Assembly (NCBI GenBank): GCA_031270145.1
Contig: JAISYD010000073.1
Coordinates: 1 to 11,881, forward strand
Length of the DNA stretch: 11,881 bases
From: Planctomycetota bacterium
GTDB lineage: Bacteria; Planctomycetota; SZUA-567
Direction of reading: 5' to 3'
This document shows, one piece after another, positions 6,970 through 11,881 of the stretch (position 1 is the first letter of the stretch; the number at the start of each line of letters is the position of its first letter). Made by a program: the position numbers and the translations under genes. The notes under the pieces are model-generated. The model was not told the origin of the DNA and ran no database searches. It worked only from the letters and a program-made list of their open reading frames with translations.

Positions 6970-7298
6970 CAGCGATAGGTCTCCGCCAGCCTGGCCAGGA
7001 CTTCCAGGCGCTCCTTCCTGGCCTCTTCGCAACTCCGGAAATTCTCCTCCTCGGCCGCCCTGGCGGCGCCTATCACGACGTCCCGGAGCCAGTCGAGCTT
7101 CGCGATAGTCTCTTCGGCGTCGCCGATCGCGAAACGGAAGGGCGTCTGGACGAAATGCCAGACGGCGGCCGCGTATTCCTTCCGCCAGGCCTCGACGTCT
7201 CGCGCCTCCCCCTTCCCTCCGTCAGTCGCCTTTTGCGGCCTTTTTCCGGTGTCCGTCAGCGCGTCCAGGCCGCGCCCCAGGCTTTTCCTCTTGGTCAT
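6969..7298 (-). CDS. Small protein with ParB-type N-terminal LGRGL motif
   Basis: This encodes 109 residues. The ATG at 7298 is favoured by GGAG 6 bases upstream; the earlier TTG at 7310 lies in that site. The protein opens MTKRKSLGRGLDALTDTGKR. KSLGRGLDAL matches the N-terminal peptide that chromosomal ParB proteins use to contact and stimulate ParA. The CTP-binding and helix-turn-helix parts of ParB are absent. The rest (about 34-109) is a predicted helical, charged domain without a family match. The first 77 bases overlap the end of the RusA gene in another frame. With a ParB-like gene two positions downstream, this could be a ParA-binding adaptor, but the function is inferred from one short motif. 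Confidence 0.75.
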   Translation of the reverse strand: MTKRKSLGRGLDALTDTGKRPQKATDGGKGEARDVEAWRKEYAAAVWHFVQTPFRFAIGDAEETIAKLDWLRDVVIGAARAAEEENFRSCEEARKERLEVLARLAETYR

Positions 7299-7689
7299 GA
7301 TCTTCTCCAAAGATTTTGGCGACGGCGACGGTTATCGTGCCGTCCCTCGATTTGATGAAATCCGCCCAATCCCGCCTGATGTCGGCGTCGTCGGCGATGA
7401 TTCCCCGATGCCCCGGCCGGTCGCTGATGGCGTCGTACACGGCTTTGCGGACATTGTCGATGTCCCGGCGCCGGTTGTCCGGCGGGGCCAGCCGGAGACG
7501 CACCTCCACCGGTCCGGATATCCTCGGCCAGCCGCGGGCCGCGAGCAGGAGAGCGACGGCCTGGCGGTATTTCCGGCCGGCGGGCTTCAGAAACACCCCG
7601 CCGGCGCGGGCGCGCCCGTAGTAGTGGTTGACCGACGGCGGCCAAGGGAGCCTGATCTCGACGAGATCGGCGACGTTCATGTCGTCCAT
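7222..7689 (-). CDS. rusA: RusA-family Holliday junction resolvase
   Basis: This encodes 155 residues. RusA hallmarks are present: PWPPSVNHYYG (15-25), the core DIDNVRKAVYDAI (76-88) with the conserved Asp-x-Asp-Asn and Lys, and GIIADDADI (96-104), which carries further catalytic Asp residues. RusA is a dimeric nuclease that cuts four-way junctions, here probably resolving phage recombination or replication intermediates. The ATG at 7689 is chosen because it lies 13 bases after the previous stop with a GAAGAAG stretch upstream; an ATG at 7680 is also possible. The Lys/Arg/Gly-rich tail beyond residue 128 extends past the usual fold and is encoded in the stretch that also codes the start of the next protein. 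Confidence 0.9.
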   Translation of the reverse strand: MDDMNVADLVEIRLPWPPSVNHYYGRARAGGVFLKPAGRKYRQAVALLLAARGWPRISGPVEVRLRLAPPDNRRRDIDNVRKAVYDAISDRPGHRGIIADDADIRRDWADFIKSRDGTITVAVAKIFGEDHDQEEKPGARPGRADGHRKKAAKGD

Positions 7690-7702
7690 GCCAATTCTTC
7701 TT

Positions 7703-8251
7703 CTAAAACGGGATGTCGTCCTGGGCGGGCTGGGCCAGACCGGCGCGAGCGGGCCAGGCCGCGGCCGGCGGCGGTTCCCGCCGGGGGGCGTTCCGGCCCC
7801 AGGGCGGATCCTCGTCCGACTGCCGGGGCGCGGCCGGGCTTTCTCCGCGCTTGAGATAACGCTGGACGCGGTTCGAAGTCCGCTCTTCGCCCTCGGAAGT
7901 CTCGTACTTCTTAACCTTAAGCATGACCTGGAAACGGACGTCGGCAAGTTCCGAAACATCTTTCGGATCACGAACGCCGACCGCCTCGCGAAGCGCCGCA
8001 AACTGTCCCCTGGCGATCTTTCTGACCTGATCGCTCGGGTTTTTGAGATTCAGCCGGTCGATGACGGCGGCTCCCTCGTGGTCGCCTTCCGCCACCGTCA
8101 TGTTGATCTGGAGATACTGGCCGCCCCCCGTCTTGGTGTCTTTCCACTCGCCGTCGGAGATTTTGACCGTGTACAGTCCCGCCGGCAGCGTTTCGACGCC
8201 GGCGGACGGCGCATCGTCCACCTCGTAGCAACCCCGCAGATCCGCACCCAT
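7703..8251 (-). CDS. DUF669 family protein with SSB-like acidic tip
   Basis: This encodes 182 residues. AGGAGG lies 7 bases before the ATG at 8251. The DUF669 pattern is clear: LPAGLYTVKI (22-31), a GGGQYLQINMTV strand (42-53), then DRLNLKNPSDQ (65-75), ARGQF (80-84) and REAVGV (88-93). Family members sit in phage recombination/replication clusters and are suspected single-strand DNA-binding proteins. The C-terminal 45 residues are Pro/Ala/Arg-rich and look disordered. They end QDDIPF, very close to the DDDIPF tip with which bacterial SSB recruits partners. Position between a Sak4-like ATPase and RusA fits an SSB role. Confidence 0.88.
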   Translation of the reverse strand: MGADLRGCYEVDDAPSAGVETLPAGLYTVKISDGEWKDTKTGGGQYLQINMTVAEGDHEGAAVIDRLNLKNPSDQVRKIARGQFAALREAVGVRDPKDVSELADVRFQVMLKVKKYETSEGEERTSNRVQRYLKRGESPAAPRQSDEDPPWGRNAPRREPPPAAAWPARAGLAQPAQDDIPF

Positions 8252-8278
8252 TTCATATCCTCCTCTTGATTCCGGTTA

Positions 8279-9331
8279 TTACGCGGCCGGCTTCGGTTCC
8301 GGCTTCTCGTTTTCGATGTTTTCCGCCGCGGTCGCCGCTTCCTCGGCCTCGCGCATGGCTTTCATTTCCAGCAGACGGTTCCGCAACTGGGACAGCTTGC
8401 CGCGGTTTTTCCGGCCGGCGTCGGCAAACAGCGATGGGGACGGTTGGCTGACTCCCAGCCAGGCCAGGGTGGCTTGTTCCTTTTCCGGCGGAAGATATTG
8501 CCAGAGGTCGAAAACCTCGGCCGCCAAGGCGTTGACGTTGCCAAGGGCGGCCTCGAAGGCTTCCCACGACAGCGGCATGGTGGGCGGCAGCTCGTAGCCG
8601 ACGCGGGTCTTGCAGTCCTGCTCGACCCCGCCGTCGAACGTCAACTGCCGCACCTTGACGCGGACCCCGTTGACGCTTTCCACGTCGGTCGAGGCCTTGG
8701 CCCGGCCGCCGTCGCGCTGCTTGGTGGTATACACGTAGTCGGCCCGGCCGATCACGTCCAGGTAGCCGTGCAGTTCCGCCCATACCCACTTCGGGATGCT
8801 TGGAGCCGCCACCGTCAGATCGTCGCCAAGGGGGTTTTTGCGGGTGTAGTCGCCGGTGTGGGCTAGCAGGATGACAAACATCCCCCGTTCCTTGCACTGG
8901 GTCAGGAGCGGCAACACTTCGGCGTGGATGTCCCGGCTGACCCCCTTCCAGCCGCCGAAGCCGCCGAAGGCCTTGAACTCGTACAGCGGCCTTCCCTTTT
9001 CGCCGGGGATGTCCTTTTTGGCCTGGTAATAAAGTTCCATGAGGGCATTGATGGTGTCGATCGCGACGGCGCCGTATCCATGGTCCCGCTTGGCGACGGC
9101 TTCGAGGTTGGCCAGAAACTCGGGCAGGGTCTTGGCCAGGGGGAATTGGGGAATGTCCAGGTTTTCGACGCCGGGTTCGGTCGGAATGAAAACCGGGTTC
9201 GGGGCGCCGGCGGCAAAGGTGCTCTTGCCGATGCCGGGAACGCCGAAAATGCAAAGGTGCGGCGGAAGATGGCGGCCCCTGGTGATGACGCCGGGTAGCG
9301 TTTTGAGCGGCTGCTTCGCGATTGCGCTCAT
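8279..9331 (-). CDS. RecA-like/AAA_24 ATPase, Sak4-like recombination protein
   Basis: This encodes 350 residues. The ATG at 9331 follows the previous stop by one base (TGAAATG) and has AGGAG upstream. Walker A is GVPGIGKST (30-38); a Walker B-like strand AVAIDT (88-93) carries Asp92; ILLAHT (154-159) resembles the RecA-fold sensor strand. This matches the phage nucleotide-binding (AAA_24) group that includes Sak4 single-strand annealing proteins. The last 60 residues are Ala/Glu/Lys-rich. Its neighbours, an exonuclease VIII-like nuclease before it and an SSB-like protein after it, are the normal partners of phage annealing proteins. It probably anneals or pairs single strands during recombination-dependent replication. 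The Sak4 label is by pattern and context. Confidence 0.85.
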   Translation of the reverse strand: MSAIAKQPLKTLPGVITRGRHLPPHLCIFGVPGIGKSTFAAGAPNPVFIPTEPGVENLDIPQFPLAKTLPEFLANLEAVAKRDHGYGAVAIDTINALMELYYQAKKDIPGEKGRPLYEFKAFGGFGGWKGVSRDIHAEVLPLLTQCKERGMFVILLAHTGDYTRKNPLGDDLTVAAPSIPKWVWAELHGYLDVIGRADYVYTTKQRDGGRAKASTDVESVNGVRVKVRQLTFDGGVEQDCKTRVGYELPPTMPLSWEAFEAALGNVNALAAEVFDLWQYLPPEKEQATLAWLGVSQPSPSLFADAGRKNRGKLSQLRNRLLEMKAMREAEEAATAAENIENEKPEPKPAA

Positions 9332-9332
9332 T

Positions 9333-10256
9333 TCAGGCTCCTGTATCGAAGGTCAAGGTTCGCGGCTCCTCGTAGCCGGTCGGCCACGCATCGGCCCCGA
9401 GGCAGTCCTTGTACGATTCCAGGGAGATGCGGTTTTCCGTGGCGGCCGCGTCCAGATCGGATTCCGGAACGTCCCACATGCCGACGCGAAACGGCTCTTT
9501 CTTTTCCACGGCAATGCACCAGAAAGCCGCCAGGGGGGGGCCGGCGGCAAGCGCGAAAACGCTGCGGTAAAACGCGAATTGGTGGAGATACTGATAGCGC
9601 TTGGCATCGCTCCTGAACCAGGTCATGTCTTCCGTGGTCTTGAGATCGAGGATGACGTAATTGCCGGCCGCGTCGTGGGTGAGCCAGTCGAACCGGGCTT
9701 GGCAGGGAACGTCGTTCATGGTTGCCCGGCACACCAGTTCGGGCCAGCCATAGGACAGCAAGTCCATTGCCTTTGAATGCCGGCGGGTGGCCCGGTGCAT
9801 GGCGATCAGGGTGTCGGCCTCCTCCTCGGCGATGACATGCTCGCGGGACAGCCCGCGTTCCGCCAGCCAGGCGTCGTGCGCCTGGGTGCCTACGCCGTAA
9901 TTCTTCCCGGTCTTGGGGTTGATCGGGCCGCCGATCGCGAAGGCGCGGTTGAAGGGGGCGATTCCCTCCAGGATGATTTTGTGCACCGCCCGGCCGAAGC
10001 GGTAGGCGGCCCGGTCCTTCTCCTTAACCTGGCCGGTCACAAGCCGGTGATAGTGGTATGGACAATCGCGGAAGCGCTTGAGCATTCCGGACGACATGAC
10101 TAGGCCGGCCTGCGCCCGGGCGTGGTAGACCGCCTCGTCCTCGACAATTGCCCATTTCGGGGGCGGCGGCATGGCCGGAGTCTTCTTTTTCTTCGCCTTG
10201 GGCGGATCCACATCCTTGACTTCCGGGGGCGGTTCGATTACATTGGTTGCCGTCAT
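9333..10256 (-). CDS. PD-(D/E)XK nuclease, exonuclease VIII/DUF3799-like
   Basis: This encodes 307 residues. AAAGGA lies upstream of the ATG at 10256. Motifs of the RecB-type nuclease fold are visible: SSGMLKRFRDCP (55-66), GRAVHKIILE (88-97), a Glu at 173, RFDWL (188-192) and ILDLKT (202-207) as the D-x-K site, then YQYLHQFAFYR (221-231). The first 35 residues are Pro/Lys-rich and probably disordered. It should resect DNA 5' to 3' to supply single strands to the Sak4-like ATPase encoded next. A G8 run on the plus strand at 9533-9540 codes a Gly-Pro-Pro here; the frame stays intact. The start overlaps the stop of a possible 18-codon ORF as ATGA. Confidence 0.88.
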   Translation of the reverse strand: MTATNVIEPPPEVKDVDPPKAKKKKTPAMPPPPKWAIVEDEAVYHARAQAGLVMSSGMLKRFRDCPYHYHRLVTGQVKEKDRAAYRFGRAVHKIILEGIAPFNRAFAIGGPINPKTGKNYGVGTQAHDAWLAERGLSREHVIAEEEADTLIAMHRATRRHSKAMDLLSYGWPELVCRATMNDVPCQARFDWLTHDAAGNYVILDLKTTEDMTWFRSDAKRYQYLHQFAFYRSVFALAAGPPLAAFWCIAVEKKEPFRVGMWDVPESDLDAAATENRISLESYKDCLGADAWPTGYEEPRTLTFDTGA

Positions 10257-10309
10257 TTCAGTTCCTTTCGTCGGGGCCGTCCGTTCCAGCGGACGGCTTT
10301 TTTTGTCAT
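10253..10309 (-). CDS. Possible 18-residue leader peptide
   Basis: The short frame reads MTKKAVRWNGRPRRKELK and stops in an ATGA overlap with the nuclease start, the same coupling used by several gene pairs here. AAGG lies only 4 bases before the ATG, slightly close. The frame runs through a strong hairpin, so part of the sequence may be shaped by RNA structure instead of protein. The peptide is very basic. It could be a translational leader for the nuclease or a chance ORF. Confidence 0.28.
   Translation of the reverse strand: MTKKAVRWNGRPRRKELK
10276..10304 (+). terminator. Rho-independent terminator-like hairpin, rightward orientation
   Basis: On the plus strand, GCCGTCCG (10276-10283) and CGGACGGC (10290-10297) form a perfect 8-bp stem around a 6-base loop, followed at once by seven T. 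All genes here run leftward, so as a terminator it would stop antisense transcripts. In the leftward mRNA the same hairpin sits just upstream of the nuclease ribosome site and has no U-run after it. A second hairpin (CGCCGG/CCGGCG, 10334-10351) lies nearby. The rest of the 10257-10396 gap is GC-rich with a G8 run (10363-10370). Confidence 0.6.
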
Positions 10310-10396
10310 GTCACCTTGTTTGCAAAACAGCCCCGCCGGGGGAATCCGGCGCCGCCCTTTTTGGGGGGGGTAAGCGGGCCGGCGGCGGGGCGGAAG

Positions 10397-10735
10397 TCAG
10401 CGCGTTGGTTCCTCCCCCTCCCCGGCCCGCTTCGCCTTTTCGATCAGCCTGGCCAGGAAATCCGTCACTTCGCACCCCAGCCATTCCGCCGGCGACATGG
10501 GATCCGCCGATTCGGCCCGGAGCGGCGGGACGAATTCGGCCGACCAGGCGAAGCCGCTGGCGTCGACGTCCCGGATGGCCAGGCGGAACTCGGTCAAGGT
10601 CATCCCCAGCCGCTTCGCCTCCAGTTCCCGCATCAAGGCCTCGGAAATCTTCAACTCCCGCAACCGGAAGGGAGTGGCCTCCTCGTCGCCGGGCGCTTCG
10701 TTAAGGGGATTGACGGGATGGGGATGGTTGCTCAT
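10397..10735 (-). CDS. Hypothetical phage protein
   Basis: This encodes 112 residues with no recognised family. The ATG at 10735 overlaps the upstream stop as ATGA, and the reading frame is coupled to the helix-turn-helix gene. It is acidic at the N-terminus. Two likely helices follow (about 26-42 and 47-57) and another at 83-103. No cysteine motif, signal peptide or membrane segment is seen. It ends 141 bases before the nuclease gene, at the only sizeable gap in the operon. Confidence 0.7.
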   Translation of the reverse strand: MSNHPHPVNPLNEAPGDEEATPFRLRELKISEALMRELEAKRLGMTLTEFRLAIRDVDASGFAWSAEFVPPLRAESADPMSPAEWLGCEVTDFLARLIEKAKRAGEGEEPTR

Positions 10736-11118
10736 GGCTTCGCCTTCCGGCTCTTGGCCTTCTCCAGTTTGTCCTGGATGGCGTTCATTTCTCCCCGCTT
10801 CCAGACCAAAAGCGCCGTGTCCTCGTCAAAAACTTCCGGGTTTTTCATGTGCAGGGCGATGATGTCCAGGTGGTCCCGGTCATATCTGCAGGCGGACCCC
10901 TGCCCGGAATGCGCCACCGACGGCTTGTAGAGGTCGTGCCGCTTGGCGTTGATGCGCAGGTAGTCGTCGGATGCGCACAAATAGGCGCCGGCCTCCTTGC
11001 GGTTCAGGAACCGGGGCGGAGTGGCGATGACGACCCTGACCTTCTCGGGGGCGGCGGCGGGCGTCGCGGGCGCCGCGAAAACGGCGGCGGCGGGATCGGG
11101 TTCGGCAATGGCGTTCAT
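10732..11118 (-). CDS. Helix-turn-helix DNA-binding protein (excisionase/MerR-type fold, tentative)
   Basis: This encodes 128 residues. GGGAGG lies 8 bases before the ATG at 11118, which overlaps the upstream stop as ATGA. After an Ala/Pro-rich linker (1-35), PRFLNRKEAGAYLCASDDYL (35-54) resembles the start of MerR/excisionase-like helix-turn-helix domains, and RYDRDHLDII (78-87) matches the strand-helix that ends such domains. The C-terminus (107-128) is a basic helix. It probably regulates early transcription or assists excision, but no integrase is in the window to support an excisionase role. Confidence 0.75.
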   Translation of the reverse strand: MNAIAEPDPAAAVFAAPATPAAAPEKVRVVIATPPRFLNRKEAGAYLCASDDYLRINAKRHDLYKPSVAHSGQGSACRYDRDHLDIIALHMKNPEVFDEDTALLVWKRGEMNAIQDKLEKAKSRKAKP

Positions 11119-11330
11119 GCGGCTTCCTCCCGGATTCCCGGCGTCGGCGTGGCCACGGGTTTCAGACAGGGGCGAAGGTCCGGGGTTGCGCCGGCGGGAG
11201 GGGTGTGGGATAATGGCCGGAAAAAGTCGGAGGCGTCGCGATCTCTGGCGGAGAACGACGCCTCCTGGTCGACGTTCGGGGACGAACGTGGAACGCTGTT
11301 GTTGGCGATGGTGAAATGTTTCGAATCCAT
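11115..11330 (-). CDS. Small hypothetical protein
   Basis: This encodes 71 residues with no recognised family. A GGGGG-rich ribosome site precedes the ATG at 11330, and its stop overlaps the next start as ATGA, supporting translation. The composition is Ser/Asp/Arg-rich in the first half and Pro-rich in the second, suggesting disorder. A competing frame (11162-11383) lacks a comparable site. Confidence 0.5.
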   Translation of the reverse strand: MDSKHFTIANNSVPRSSPNVDQEASFSARDRDASDFFRPLSHTPPAGATPDLRPCLKPVATPTPGIREEAA

Positions 11331-11398
11331 TGTCGTCCCCCTTTCGTCAGCCCCCGCCAGAAGGCCGTGTCCAATAGTTTCAATTCAGATCGTTGGAT

Positions 11399-11827
11399 TT
11401 AAACATGGCTCCCCTGCGCCTTCCGGAACGCGGAAAGGCTTTCGTCCGTCAGCCGGCGGCGGACCTCCCGGACCATGGCGCCCCTCTCCCGGTTCCAGGA
11501 GAGGCGGTCGACTATCCAGCGCAACCCCGATTCGCTGATGATCGGGAGTTCCGCCGGGCCGCCCGGGCCGTCTGCGGCCAGGACGCCCTTTTCGTGGTCG
11601 GCCAGCCAGGACAAAACCCTTTCCAGGTCGCCCAGCCGAAGGGTCCGGCAGACGTCCCGGAGGAGGAACCAGGGTTCGCCGTCCCGGTTGATGGCATGGA
11701 GATTGCCGAACTCTTTCTTGAAGGTGCCCGAGGAGGCGGCCACCCCCTCGGGCGGGAAAAAGCCGTTCGAGACAGGAAGGTCATGAACGGATGGGGAGTT
11801 CATTTTTTCGGTCTGTTTGCTTTCCAT
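11399..11827 (-). CDS. Bro-N domain protein (phage antirepressor-like)
   Basis: This encodes 142 residues. Residues about 40-110 follow the Bro-N pattern: FGNLHAINRDGEPWFLLRDV (40-59), a CRTLRLGD helix, SWLADHEKG (73-81), then LPIISESGLRWIVDRL (94-109). Bro-N is a DNA-binding domain of phage and virus antirepressors, normally followed by a C-terminal domain such as ANT or KilA-C. Here the protein stops about 30 residues after the domain, so it is a stand-alone Bro-N. The ATG at 11827 is preceded by GGAAAGG. It is the most upstream gene seen and probably acts in early regulation; its promoter lies at or beyond the right edge. Confidence 0.85.
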   Translation of the reverse strand: MESKQTEKMNSPSVHDLPVSNGFFPPEGVAASSGTFKKEFGNLHAINRDGEPWFLLRDVCRTLRLGDLERVLSWLADHEKGVLAADGPGGPAELPIISESGLRWIVDRLSWNRERGAMVREVRRRLTDESLSAFRKAQGSHV

Positions 11828-11881
11828 CGGCTTAACCTTTCCTGTCTCTTTCGATTCGCCCTGGCCGGGGCTGTTTTTTGT

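Noticed and set aside
10171..10930. Overlapping plus-strand ORFs across the 10.2-10.9 kb region
   Set aside because: They run through the terminator-like hairpin and opposite coupled leftward genes, with biased composition.
11847..11880. Rightward terminator at the right edge
   Set aside because: The GC-rich stretch before T6 gives only a short, imperfect stem, and the window ends there.

Overview
The window looks like the early (replication, recombination and regulation) region of an uncharacterised bacteriophage or prophage. Every convincing gene reads leftward, on the minus strand. The DNA is GC-rich and tightly packed. Starts have bacterial Shine-Dalgarno sites, and genes are often joined by ATGA or TGATG overlaps. 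The domain set (Bro-N, exonuclease VIII-like nuclease, Sak4-like ATPase, DUF669, RusA, superfamily 2 helicase, ParB-like protein, prim-pol/DUF3987) is typical of phages. The host cannot be named from sequence alone; it is a GC-rich bacterium. No tRNA, rRNA, CRISPR array or insertion sequence was seen.

Layout in transcription order, right to left. (1) Regulatory genes: a Bro-N protein (11399-11827), a small hypothetical (11115-11330), a helix-turn-helix protein (10732-11118) and a hypothetical (10397-10735). (2) A 140-base gap with a strong hairpin and a possible 18-codon leader peptide. (3) A recombination cassette: PD-(D/E)XK nuclease (9333-10256), RecA-like/Sak4-like ATPase (8279-9331), DUF669 protein ending in an SSB-type tip (7703-8251) and RusA resolvase (7222-7689). 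(4) A replication/partition-like block: a 109-residue protein starting with the ParA-interaction motif of ParB (6969-7298), a DEAH helicase (5254-6969), a ParB-like protein with an unusual N-terminal extension and an internal start (3257-5257), and a prim-pol/DUF3987 replication protein (900-3260). (5) An AT-rich, 251-base nested inverted repeat (710-960) with seven copies of a 10-base unit and a DnaA-box-like site; it looks like a replication origin or an inserted element. (6) A small cysteine-rich protein (271-693), a leftward terminator (101-149) and, at the left edge, the first 23 codons of a gene that resembles a terminase small subunit.

The working model is that the nuclease, ATPase and SSB-like protein form a single-strand annealing/recombination set, with RusA resolving junctions. 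The helicase and prim-pol protein replicate the element, possibly from the AT-rich repeat region beside the prim-pol gene. The ParB-like protein and the small LGRGL protein suggest a link to a ParA ATPase, but no ParA is encoded here. The cysteine-rich protein, a TTGACA box and a terminator just before the presumed packaging genes occupy the place where many phages keep their late-gene switch.
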